Positions 22,081 through 33,000 of a stretch of DNA of 64,000 bases are shown piece after piece (the first letter of the stretch is position 1; each line of letters starts with the position of its first letter). The translations under genes were made by a program, and so were the position numbers. The notes beneath the pieces are model-generated. The model made no database searches. It was given only the letters and a program-made list of their open reading frames with translations, and was not told the DNA's origin. This DNA comes from Dastarcus helophoroides. Taxonomy: Eukaryota; Arthropoda; Insecta; Coleoptera; Bothrideridae. The DNA is taken from contig CM053329.1 in the NCBI GenBank assembly GCA_028583605.1, positions 9,796,001-9,860,000 of the forward strand. Direction: 5' to 3'.

Positions 22081-24278
22081 AAACCCCTCAAGAAGTCGAC
22101 AAGCCCCACAGTAAGAAAACAACACGGCGATAAGGAGAACTCGCCAGGTAATGTCAAGAAACTAGTCCCCAAAACTCTTCCCATCAAACAGATAAAAAGG
22201 ACCATTGAGAGCTTGGTAGCGGAAACCAGCGTAGATGGAAGGAATCTACAGGCAAAAGTGAATACAGGAGCCATCGTTACGCTGGCATGCGAGACTTAAG
22301 CAATCCGTGACCGGCCAAGACCCTAAGATAGAGGGAAATTGAGGAGGTTCCTGGGGTTATGCACCTACTACAGAAGATTTGTAAAAGGTTACGCCATTAT
22401 CGCTGCGCCGATACACCGACCAACGGAAGGAAGAATGCCGTATGTCTAATCTCTTGATTGTAATACCGCTTTCCGAAAACTAAAGACCACCTTGTGCACG
22501 AGCCCTATCTTGGCGTATCCTCAGCAGAATGAAAAATTCGTGTTGGATACAGACGCCAGCAACGTTGGCATTGGGGATGTGCTGTCCCAAGTTTAAGGCG
22601 GTGAAGAAAGAGTCATCGAATATTACAGCAAAATCTTGACGAGGCCGTAGAGGAACTATTGCACCACCAGGAAGGGACTTCTTGCAATAGTGAAGGCCGT
22701 GGAACACTTCCAGAAATATTTGTATGGGCGAGAATTTCTTAACAGAGCAAATCATTCGACGCTTTCTTGGTTACTCCGAATAAAGAACGCAGAGGGACAG
22801 GCGGCTAGATGGTTGGAAAGGCTCCAACAGTACCACTTTAAGGTGCATCATCGACCGGGACAACAGCATAACAACGCTGACGTTTTGTCCAGATGACCTT
22901 GTTGGGACTACAAACACTGCAGACGGGTTGAGGACCATAAGAACATAGTGAATGTAAGGGTCACGTCTGTTCAGCCAGAAGACGGATGGAGTGTTGAAGG
23001 TCTTCGAAAGCTACAGAAGAGCGACGCTGATATCGAATTATTATTGGAATGGAAAGAAGCTGGAGATAGATGGGAATGGCAAGAGGTTTACGACAGAAGT
23101 CCAGCTCTTAAGAATTTGTAGGCTTAATGAAAATCCCTCCAGGTAGAGAACGGAGTGCTGAAGAAGGCATGGGAAAGCGCGGATGAAAAGCGCGTCAACT
23201 TGCAGTTGGTTGTGCCTAAGGAAAAGATTGCACATGTTTTGTGGGAGGTGCACAATGGTGAACATTTAGGAGCAAACAAGACCCTGGAGAAGATTCGGAA
23301 ACGGTTTTATTGGGTTAATTGCAGGGAGGACGTCAAGCAGTGATCTCGGAAATGTGTCACCTGCACTGCATCTAAGGGTCCCCGTACAAGAACCAAATGG
23401 GCCCTGAAGCAGTGTAATGTGGGAGCTCCATTTGAAAGAAGTGCAATGATGTGGCAGGACCATTCCTAGCATCGGATGATGGAAACAAGTGCATCCTGGT
23501 GGCCATGGATTATTTCAGTAAAAGGCCTGAAGGATATACCATCCCAAACCAGGAAGCTACCGCAGTCGCAAGGGTTCTTGTGAACAACTTTATTTGTCAA
23601 TTTGTTGTTCCCTTGGAACTACACTCGGACCAAGGAAGGAATTTCGAATCGGGGATCTTCCAAGTGGTGTGGCGTCTTCTTGGAATAAAGAAAACTCGAA
23701 CGACATCTTTTCATCCACAATCTGATGAAATTGTGGAAAGATTTAACAGGACCTTGGAGGAGCATCTTTCGAAGGTCGTTTCCAAACATCAGACAGACTA
23801 AGACCGACATCTACCACTGTTTCTAATGGCCTATCGCGCAGCAACTACAGGTCAGACTCCGACAAGAGTGATCTTTGGAAGGAAACTGCGGCTTCCGTGT
23901 GACTTGGTGTTTGGATCACCAAGGGAAACTCCCAGGGAGACGAAAGGTTTCGTAGACGACTTGAGGAAAGCGATATTGGAGACGCATGCCCTAGTGCAAA
24001 CGAAGATTACCTTGGCGACGGACCGGATGAAGACAAGATATGACGTGAATGCCAACCATGGTGATTTCAGTGAGGGCGAATTGGTATGGACTTACAACCC
24101 TTAGCGAAGGAAAGGAGTTTCGCCGAAGTTTACGCCATTTTGGGAAGGGCCGTATAAAGTGCTGAAGAGGATCAACGACTTGGTATACAGGATACAGCGT
24201 AGCCCCAGGACTAAGATGAAAGTGGTACACCTGAACAGACTGTGCAAATATAGTGGCGAAATGACTGAATGGATTTGA
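22081..24278 (+). pseudogene. Gypsy pol: protease remnant, RNase H, integrase
   Basis: Protease: an ETSVDGRNLQAKVNTGA segment (22225-22272) in which the catalytic DTGA reads NTGA. A deletion then removes most of the reverse transcriptase; the text resumes with LRRFLGLCTYYRRFVKGYA. RNase H shows FVLDTDASNVGIG (about 22540-22580) and VHHRPGQQHNNADVLSR (to 22896). Integrase: the HHCC zinc-finger region has HNGEHLGANKT and CVTC (23260-23370). The core has VAGPFLASDD, LELHSDQGRNF (second Asp) and EIVERFNRTLEEHL (Glu). The C-terminal part with LVWTYNP and WEGPYKVLKR ends at 24278. Numerous stops separate the blocks. Confidence 0.9.
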
Positions 24279-24291
24279 TCGGGACGATCAG

Positions 24292-24308
24292 TCTTAAGGG
24301 GGAGGCAG
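24292..24308 (+). other. Polypurine tract
   Basis: AAGGGGGAGGCAG lies directly before the TGTAACG start of the 3' LTR, the normal site of plus-strand priming. Confidence 0.7.
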
Positions 24309-24668
24309 TGTAACGAAATATAAATTGTAGAATTTAGTAACGTAAGAAAATTTTTTAGAAAGATCTGATAAGGGAAAGCGGCCACGATAATGAAGCAAAC
24401 GGCAGATAAGCGTGCCAGAAATTTCGACCGACGATAAGCCTTATCTGCTGAAAACTTCTAGAACCCGGAAGCGAAAACTGTATAAGGCGGATGCCTTTCT
24501 CTCGAATCAGTCAATCAGTTAGAGTCAGTGTAGTCAAGTAGTGAGTTAGCAGTTAGAAGTCAATAAGTAAGTTAATTTTTCAGTTGTAGTGATCCGAGTT
24601 TAGTTTGGAAATAAAGTGGGTGTTATTCAATTCACGTGTTAATCAATTCGAACCGATAGCCCGTAACA
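24309..24668 (+). repeat. 3' LTR of the Gypsy element
   Basis: A 360-bp repeat with TG..CA ends (TGTAACGAAATA to CCCGTAACA). It contains a TATA-like box near 24479-24488 and AATAAA at about 24609-24614. The downstream flank is the pogo-like right end. Related LTR copies lie at 26749-26959, 29044-29252, 29258-29599 (minus) and 42711-43056. Confidence 0.92.
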
Positions 24669-24694
24669 GTATGATTGGTGTCCGGTTAAGAAAG

Positions 24695-24869
24695 AACACT
24701 GGCATGTTGTGTGTAGAAATACGTCTTCGCATCCTCCCAACAGAGAGTCCGCTCAACAGAGGTTCCATTGTATAGATTTTCTATGATATACTTTTAGACT
24801 ATGAAAAACTGTCCGCTTAATAGAGGTGTCCGTTCATTAGAAGTGTCCGCAAAGGGAGATTTCACTGCA
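24695..24869 (-). repeat. Right terminal repeat of the pogo-like element
   Basis: Contains CAACAGAGAGTCCGCTC, CTTAATAGAGGTGTCCG and ends AAAGGGAGATTTCACTG. It pairs with the left end at 18659. A diverged copy occurs at 26985-27172 within the tandem duplication. Confidence 0.6.
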
Positions 24870-25138
24870 TTTAATATAAAAATAAATCTTTGTTTCTAAG
24901 GCTTTTTTACCTTTATAGTGTTAATTCTAAATTCTTGTTAAATAAGATGAATATTTTAACAGTTATTACAGGTTTGTTAGTTAAATGCAAGCAGTAATTG
25001 AGTAACTATCGCAGTGGGTGTGATAGACCACAGCCAGCTGAGACGTTGGGACCGACCTCATAAACTCTATATTGGTAAATATGCGAATGCTTTTACAATT
25101 ATGATAGTCCGGTGGAACGCACTGCTCTTTGGTTAAAA

Positions 25139-25205
25139 AATGCAACAAAGGTTGTTGTGTCTTTTAATCTTTCTTGGTTTCAGGGAACAAGATTTGTATT
25201 TTAAT
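25139..25205 (+). repeat. Family A tail fragment without ribozyme
   Basis: Begins GCAACAAAGGTTGTTGTG, continues TTTTAATCTTTCTTGGTTTC, and ends with CAAGATTTGTATTTTAAT. This matches the part of family A downstream of the hammerhead. The ribozyme core is absent here. The duplicate is at about 27437-27503. Confidence 0.7.
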
Positions 25206-26748
25206 CTTTGCCTATTTGTAAATAGACAATATTTTCATTTTTTAATTATTACACAACAAAATTTAAATTTCAATATAGTCACATAAATCAAAGTAGTTTA
25301 ATTTGGTCAACGGCAATGACATATTAGGCTTTAATACGTTATTGAATTAATTCCACTGACAGTTCACTTTTGGTACTGACCCCTAATTGTGCGAACCTAA
25401 TTAGCTCTTGGTGGTTGTTTTTTTCTGCCATGTTTTAAATTTGATATAATTAAGTTATGTTTGAAATAATTTGTAACTATGTAAAGATTCCTATCACTCC
25501 TTAGTTAGAATTTTTGCCGTCTACTTCAGACAACCAACTGCTAACCTGTTTCAAATGTAACTAAACAAAAAAAGAAAATCACACTCAAAGATATAGAATT
25601 ACTGTAGTATCACGTTACAGTAACAATACAAGGGTCAAACTTTTGTTATAATAAGTCAATGCTGGTGGTCTATAATAAAATATTGTATCAGATATAAAAG
25701 TAAAACCTCTGAGAGTCTGTAATAGCCTATAATTATTTATAAAGACTTTTCCCATGCCTAATATGAGACAATACGGTCGATGCGACGACCGCATCCGACC
25801 TTCGACCAGAATGACTCAAAGGGTTTGTGGAACAGTAACATGATGCTGCGTTGGAAAAGAAAGTTAAACATTTTTCTGTCGTTTTGAGTCTGTAGGATAA
25901 TATATTAATAAAAAAGAAGAAGCTGTCTCAGCGCAACAATAAAAGTTAAGAATATCGTGCCAGAGAACCATCTCATAGGATTGAATCAAAACAAGGACTG
26001 CTTAGATGCAATCTCAGATAAACGTTCGAGATAACTGATCATCAAGCTGTGAGTTCAGCCTTTTTGGTATTTAATTAAGGCAATTAAGTGCTTCAGCTAC
26101 AACTACCCTCGGAGATAAAATCGACTCTGTCGATAAGTGTCGCTTTAGGTGTGTTTCTTTGCTGAATTATGTCGCCGAATCGCCCCAAGCCTGATTATTA
26201 GGCGTTATCGCGAATTTTTGCATTGATAAGGAACGCAGATGACTAGCTTCTAAAATGGATAGCGTGATGAGAGGTTATTAAAAGACTACAAAGTTGTCGT
26301 AATGCCGAGAACGTGAGCAATAAAATTAACGATTTTCCATGATTTTATGTTCGAAGTATTGCAGAAGTGCGAAAAACTAAGTTTATTTTCTTATCACAGA
26401 GATACAGCAACTTTAAATGAAAAAAAATTTAAAAATAAATTCATTGCCTTAAAGATGCCACAAAAAGAATTGAGCTAGAAATACTCAATGACGTAATGAA
26501 AGCAAAAACATTTTACAGTTGCGTATTATACCAATGAAGATGTAGAATTTTTTTAGACAGAAAAGATTTGTTAAAAAAACTGGAAGTGAAGAAAGGGGTG
26601 TGAGCCACCAGATGAAAGCCATGAACCAGAACATCTAATCTAAAAGGATTACACCCTCGTTTCCCAAATACTGGATGGCGACCCGGCACTGGGTTAACAT
26701 ATATAAAATACCTGGTCACAGAATTATCTCCTTGTTATTCAATCATAT

Positions 26749-26959
26749 TGTAATGTAAATAGATAGAATAGAATTAAGAATGGAATTTAGTTGCGAAAGG
26801 AAAAGTTCCTAGAAAGATCTGATAAGGGGAAAGCGGCCGCGTTAGTAGCTAGAAGTACCTAAGTGAGTTATTTTTCAGTTGTAGTGATCCGAGTTTAGTT
26901 TGGTAATAAAGTGGGAATTATTCAATGTGTTAATCAATTCGAACCGATAGCCCGTAACA
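26749..26959 (+). repeat. LTR remnant with internal deletion (first)
   Basis: Starts TGTAATGTAAATAG and ends ATAGCCCGTAACA. It matches the 360-bp Gypsy LTR, but about 150 bp including the TATA box are deleted, at the junction GCGGCCGCGTTAGTAG. It separates the two X copies. Confidence 0.85.
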
Positions 26960-29043
26960 GTATGATTGGTGTCGGTTAGAAAGAACACTGGCATGTTGTG
27001 TGTTAGGAAAATACGTCTTCGCATCCTCCCAACAGAGAGTCCGCTCAACAGAGGTTCCATTGTATAGATTTTCGATTGATTCTACTTTTAGACTATGGAA
27101 AAATGTCGCTTAATAGAGGGTCAGCGTTCATTTAGGAACAGTGGTCCGCCAAAGGGAGATGCACGCATTTCATATAAAACTAAATCTTTGTCTAATGCTT
27201 TTTTCCTTTGTATAGTGTTAATTCTAAATTCTTGGTAAATAAGATGACATATTTAAAAGTATTACAGGTTTTGTTAGTTAAATGCAGCAGTAATTGAGTA
27301 ACTATCGCAGTGGGTGTGATAGACCACAGCCAGCTGAGACGTTGGGACCGACCTCATAAACTCTATATTGGTAAATATGCGAATGCTTTTACAATTATGA
27401 TAGTCCGGTGGAACGCACTGCTCTTTGGTTAAAAAATGCAACAAAGGTTGTTGTGTCTTTTAATCTTTCTTGGTTTCAGGGAACAAAATTTGTATTTTAA
27501 TCTTTGCCTATTTGTAAATAGACAATATTTTCATTTTTTAACTATTACACAACAAAATTTAAATTTTAATATAGTCACATAAATCAAAATAGTTTAATTT
27601 CGTCAACGGCAATGACATATTAGGCTTTAATACGTTATTGAATTAATTCCACTGACAGTTCACTTTTGGTACTGACCCCTAATTGTGCGAACCTAATTAG
27701 CTCTTGGTGGTTGTTTTTTTCTGCCATGTTTTAAATTTGATATAATTAAGTTATGTTTGAAATAATTTGTACCTATGTAAAGATTCCTATCACTCCTTAG
27801 TTAGAATTTTTGCCGTCTACTTCAGACAACCAACTGCTAACCTGTTTCAAATGTAACTAAACAAAAAAAGAAAATCACACTCAAAGATATAGAATTACTG
27901 TAGTATCACGTTACAGTAACAATACAAGGGTCAAACTTTTGTTATAATAAGTCAATGCTGGTGGTCTATAATAAAATATTGTATCAGATATAAAAGTAAA
28001 ACCTCTGAGAGTCTGTAATAGCCTATAATTATTTATAAAGACTTTTCCCATGCCTAATATGAGACAATACGGTCGATGCGACGACCGCATCCGACCTTCG
28101 ACCAGAATGACTCAAAGGGTTTGTGGAACAGTAACATGATGCTGCGTTGGAAAAGAAAGTTAAACATTTTTCTGTCGTTTTGAGTCTGTAGGATAATATA
28201 TTAATAAAAAGAAGAAGCTGTCTCAGCGCAACAATAAAAGTTAAGAATATCGTGCCAGAGAACCATCTCATAGGATTGAATCAAAACAAGGACTGCTTAG
28301 ATGCAATCTCAGATAAACGTTCGAGATAACTGATCATCAAGCTGTGAGTTCAGCCTTTTTGGTATTTAATTAAGGCAATTAAGTGCTTCAGCTACAACTA
28401 CCCTCGGAGATAAAATCGACTCTGTCGATAAGTGTCGCTTTAGGTGTGTTTCTTTGCTGAATTATGTCGCCGAATCGCCCCAAGCCTGATTATTAGGCGT
28501 TATCGCGAATTTTTGCATTGATAAGGAACGCAGATGACTAGCTTCTAAAATGGATAGCGTGATGAGAGGTTATTAAAAGACTACAAAGTTGTCGTAATGC
28601 CGAGAACGTGAGCAATAAAATTAACGATTTTCCATGATTTTATGTTCGAAGTATTGCAGAAGTGCGAAAAACTAAGTTTATTTTCTTATCACAGAGATAC
28701 AGCAACTTTAAATGAAAAAAAATTTAAAAATAAATTCATTGCCTTAAAGATGCCACAAAAAGAATTGAGCTAGAAATACTCAATGACGTAATGAAAGCAA
28801 AAACATTTTACAGTTGCGTATTATACCAATGAAGATGTAGAATTTTTTTAGACAGAAAAGATTTGTTAAAAAAACTGGAAGTGAAGAAAGGGGTGTGAGC
28901 CACCAGATGAAAGCCATGAACCAGAACATCTAATCTAAAAGGATTACACCCTCGTTTCCCAAATACTGGATGGCGACCCGGCACTGGGTTAACATATATA
29001 AAATACCTGGTCACAGAATTATCTCCTTGTTATTCAATCATAT
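26960..29043. repeat. Segment X, second copy
   Basis: Copy of 24669-26748 offset by about 2295 bp. From about 27290 to 29043 it is nearly identical to the first copy, while the first 330 bp (26960-27290) carry many single-base insertions and deletions. It includes a second right pogo-like end (about 26985-27172) and a second family A tail (27437-27503). Confidence 0.9.
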
Positions 29044-29252
29044 TGTAATGTAAATAGATAGAATAGAATTAAGAATGGAATTTAGTGCGAAAGAAAAGTT
29101 CCTAGAAAGATCTGATAAGGGGAAAGCGGCCGCGTTAGTAGCTAGAAGTACCTAAGTGAGTTATTTTTCAGTTGTAGTGATCCGAGTTTAGTTTGGTAAT
29201 AAAGTGGGAATTATTCAATGTGTTAATCAATTCGAACCGATAGCCCGTAACA
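29044..29252 (+). repeat. LTR remnant with internal deletion (second)
   Basis: Almost the same as 26749-26959, sharing the same internal deletion junction. Both therefore descend from one deleted LTR by duplication. Confidence 0.85.
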
Positions 29253-29257
29253 ATATT

Positions 29258-29599
29258 TTTGCGCGTTATCGGTTCGAATGATTAATGCGCCGCGAATTGT
29301 AAGCACTTTATTACAAAACTGATTTCGAGACACTACGATTGCAATTCACTAACACTGTTTAATTAACTAACTTATTCATTGAATTGTAACTAACTGACTA
29401 ACTTGACTAACTAACTGAACCGAACCCTCTCTATATAGATCCCAATTCAGGTTCTAGAAAAATCAAGCTGATAAGGTTTATCGTTTGCCGAAATTTCTGG
29501 AGCGCTTATCTGCCGCTTGATTGGTTATCGCGGCCACTTCCCTCTTATCAAATTTTCTAGAAAATTCCCTATTAAACTTTATAATTACATGCTGTTACA
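29258..29599 (-). repeat. Solo LTR of a related Gypsy family
   Basis: On the minus strand it begins TGTAACAGCATG and carries blocks shared with the other LTRs: TTTCTAGAAAA, TCTGATAAG-like TTTGATAAGAG, GCAGATAAGCGCTCCAG, AAATTTCGGCAAACGATAA and a TATA-like CTATATAGAG. It is flanked by ATATT at 29253-29257 and 29600-29604, the 5-bp target duplication of a true insertion. The internal region is missing, as expected after LTR-LTR recombination. Confidence 0.8.
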
Positions 29600-29604
29600 A
29601 TATT

Positions 29605-32060
29605 TATAAAATTTATGAGAACAAGAGATAAAATTGCCAGTAACTCTTGTAACTCTTTAAAGGTAGAGCAAGAAATTTAATAATAAAATTGGCTTTTTTT
29701 TTCAAAATTATTCTTAATAAATTTAAAATTTTTCGTATTTTTTCGGACACAATTTTTATACTCTTAAAAATTATGGTGTGTTCTTCCCGCACTTCAAATT
29801 TAAACACCTTGACGACGTATTGCACTAATTTATGCTTTGGTTTAACGGGTACCGTTCTCAGGATATGAAGAAAAGAAAGTTTTTTTTTTCGAATTATCAT
29901 TATTTTTTTAAAAATTTTATTTAGGCAACTGATTTTTAAAATGATTTCTCTTATTAATTGAAATTTTTGCAGAAATTTAGGTTTCTTCCTCTTCTAAACT
30001 TTACGACTTTTTTGAATATTTTGGTTTTTTCTTGAAAATTTCGACGGACTGCAAATCTGAACTTATTTTAAAATTGTCACTTTTTTTGAAAATTCTAACC
30101 GACTCACAACCTCGACTAAGTTAAAACTGTTGACTATAAAAAATTTAACTTTTTTGAAGAATGCCGCTTTTTGAAAACTTCGAATTTAAAAAACGACTTT
30201 TTAGAAAATTTCATCTGTTTCTAGTTTTTTATTGAAAGCTTTGACCCTTTTTAAAACTTCGATATTTAAAAATTTTCTTTATTTTTCTAAATTTGCAGTT
30301 TTTTAAAATACCATTATCTTAAAATGTCCCTTTTCAAAACATCACTTAATTGGGTATTCCTATACATGCTTCAAAATTTCGACTTTTTCGAAATATTTCG
30401 ACTTAGTTTAAAAAGCTCTACCTTTTTCAAATTTTCGGCTTCTTGGAAATTTTTTTTTATTTATTTTGAAAACTTCGACTTAAAATTTTAACTTTATTCA
30501 CTTTCTTTTGGAAAATTTATTTTATTCGCTAATTTTCGCACTTCCTCTTCAACTTTAAACATTTATTGTAGCTTTTGACAACTTTTTAAAAACGTTCTAA
30601 TGAAAATTAAGACGTTTTGGAAAATTTCGACTGTCTGAAAAATTCGATGTTTTGAAATTTTAAAATTTACATTATTTTTAAATTTTGACTTTTTTGTGAA
30701 TATTTCGATTTCAAATTTTTGTCTTCTGTGGAAATATTGACCTTTTTACAAATGACTATATAATAAAAATTTTAGAATTCATAACGTGCACTTTTTTCAA
30801 GTTTATACTTTTATCAATATTCGGATATTTTCTCAAAATTTTTACTTGAAATTATTTACTTTTTTTGTGAATTGTTTTGTAAACTTAACTTTAAAAAACC
30901 GACAATTTAAAATACTGTGAATTCATAACGTGCACTTTTTTCAAGCTTACACTTTTATCAACATTCCGACTTTTTCTCAAAATTTTTACTTCAAATTTTC
31001 TACTTTTTTGTGATATTTTTGTAAATTTAACTTTAAAAAACTGAGATTTGAAAATATTGTGTATTTTGAAAATTTAGGCAGATAATTTTTTATTTTTTTT
31101 GAACATTTTAACTTTCTCGAAATTTAATTTCGATTTTATGTTTACATTATTAACTTTTGTTTGTTTGAAAATTTGGGTTTTTTCTTGAAAAGTTTAACTC
31201 TCGGAATTTGAGTGTTTCAGTTTTTTCGGAAAATGTTGACTCATTAGAAATTTCGGCATTCCAAAATATCTACTTTTATTTTCAAAATCTACTTTTTTGA
31301 AAATTTTTACTTTTTCAAAATATTAACTAATTTTAAAAATTTCGATCTTTTATCAAAATTTCGACCTTTTTAAAAAGTATGAATATTAGTGATTATCGCT
31401 TTTTTCCGAAATTTTGACTTCCTTAAAAAAATGGATATTGAAAATTTAAATTTGAAGTACTGAAAAGAATTGAAATAGTGGATTATGCATTCACAATAAA
31501 AAAGGAAAAAATTACGTTTGGACTCGTATTTTGAAGTTTCATTTTTAACTACAGATTGGCTTTTTTAATTAAAATGGAAATTTTGAGATAAATAGTGAAA
31601 AGTTCTAAAAAAAAATCAATTATAATTTATAATTTTTAAATTCCAGAAAAAGAAAAATTTCTATTTAAATTCGTATCGTAGGGTTAAAAAATTTTTAATG
31701 TTTACTAGAAGTTTCTAAAAAAACAATGTCAACTCCAATGTTAAAAAAAATTTAGTTAAAATTGACGAGAGAAAAGACGAGATTAAGTGTAGACCAGATG
31801 TTTCGAAAAAAAAAAATTATAAATAATGAATGTTTGTGTCGGGAAAAAAAATTTAAAAAAGGGACTTTTTAACTCTAATTACCAAAATATCTAAGAAAAA
31901 CCTTACGATTTCTAAAGATAAATTCTTTAGAAAAGAGTCAACATTTTTGGAAATTTAGACTTTCTTCTCAAAACTTATCTTTTCTCTCGAAATTTCGATA
32001 TTAATTACAGCTCTATTATTTAAAGTTGCATATTTTGACACTTTAAGTGCATATTTTAAG
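29605..32060 (+). repeat. Degenerate AT-rich array, T-rich on plus strand
   Basis: About 2.4 kb of irregular repeats in which CGACTTTTT, GAAAATTTCGAC and AAAATTTT-type blocks recur every 20-30 bp, strongly T-rich on the plus strand. A short tandem duplication containing CATAACGTGCACTTTTTTCA occurs at about 30780 and 30925. No coding frame beyond chance was recognised. Confidence 0.6.
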
Positions 32061-32589
32061 CTTTTTATATTGCATATAATACGGTCTCTAATATTAAAGT
32101 AATAAAAATTGTTATTACAACATATACACAGTTTTGACTAAATACCTGACAAGTACTAATGCCTCTATGAAAAATTACTGTTATCTCAACTAGGGGCTTT
32201 ATTTTAAGTCTTAAGTTTAAAGAGTTTAATATCGATTCATTCATTAGAGCTGTGGTCATATATAGAAGGATACTTATTTTTCCATTTTTTATTGCTCTCG
32301 ATATATTTTTTATAAAATTTGGTCACTTATTGAACATAAGCATTTTTAGGAAATGCTGAATTTGCGATGTGAGAGAGTGTAGCAAAAAATGTATACTCAT
32401 CTTTAGGACTCAAGGTGGCGATATATTGTCTACTCATCTTCAGGACCTTTGGTCATGAGTTATGGTTTACTCATCTTTAGGATTTAGGGCATTGTAAATA
32501 ACTTGGACCTCTAGATGCTTACTTAACAGTTTATTGCATTTTTTAATTTTTGTGGGGGCCGTTACAGGTTTGGTCACCAAGAATTTCCA
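32061..32589. other. Intergenic with three short direct repeats
   Basis: No gene. The phrase TACTCATCTTTAGGA (or CTTCAGGA) occurs three times, near 32393, 32433 and 32469, spaced about 36-40 bp apart. The rest is unassigned. Confidence 0.5.
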
Positions 32590-33000
32590 AACCTTTGTAG
32601 CTTTCACAAGTTTGTTCGAGTCTCAGTCAGCATTATATATCCAGGCCTTTACAGCCAAGCGCAGCACCTGAAATACACTCATTTCTTCCAGATCTTCTGG
32701 TCTTAATGTTTCTTTGCCAGTCAGATTATATCTATATCTGGCAAGGTTTGGGCAAGCACACACAATGTGTAAAGTTATTTCCTTTTCAGTCCCACACAGT
32801 CGACATCGGTCGCTTTCTGCTGGATTGAGTTTAACCAGATGCCCTTTAAAGTTCCCGTGGCTAGTGAGCAGACCTAGTGCTTTGCTTAGTGTGCTTTTAA
32901 TCATTGCAATAAGTAATTCAGTCCTTGATTGCAAGGGTTTATTCATCAGCCGTCTTACTTACTTGCAGGTGGTTATGTTCTTCTACCGGTTCAAATAAGC
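32590..33000 (-). pseudogene. LINE ORF2 C-terminal fragment (Cys/His region)
   Basis: The minus-strand frame 32946-32623 encodes the segment that follows RNase H in R1/I/Jockey-type LINEs. GLLTSHGNFKGHLVKL is followed by a CCHC-like finger CRLCGTEKEITLHIVCAC and then the tail NLARYRYNLTGKETL. An upstream frame fragment ends at about 33000. The rest of the LINE is not present. Confidence 0.75.

Larger units (their letters stand above)
20135..24668 (+). mobile_element. Ty3/Gypsy LTR retrotransposon, defective
   Basis: LTR-gag-pol-LTR order on the plus strand. The 3' LTR is complete (24309-24668, TG..CA). The 5' LTR lacks about its first 120 bp (20135-20360). A candidate primer-binding site follows the 5' LTR and a polypurine tract precedes the 3' LTR. 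Gag, protease remnant, the RNase H part of RT and integrase are present, while the catalytic RT core is deleted. No envelope-like frame follows integrase. An AT-rich block of about 220 bp interrupts the gag/protease junction. The element sits inside the pogo-like TIR pair. Confidence 0.92.
24669..26748. repeat. Segment X, first copy of a tandem duplication
   Basis: A 2.08 kb segment repeated almost identically at 26960-29043. It includes the right pogo-like end (24695-24869), a family A tail fragment (25139-25205) and otherwise unassigned DNA. A minus-strand 68-codon frame (26513-26719) is repeated identically in the second copy (28808-29014) but has no recognised motif. X lies between LTR copies on both sides. 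Confidence 0.9.

Noticed and set aside
26513..29014. Two identical 68-codon minus-strand frames as a conserved gene
   Set aside because: Their identity follows from the tandem duplication; there is no recognised motif and no selection evidence.
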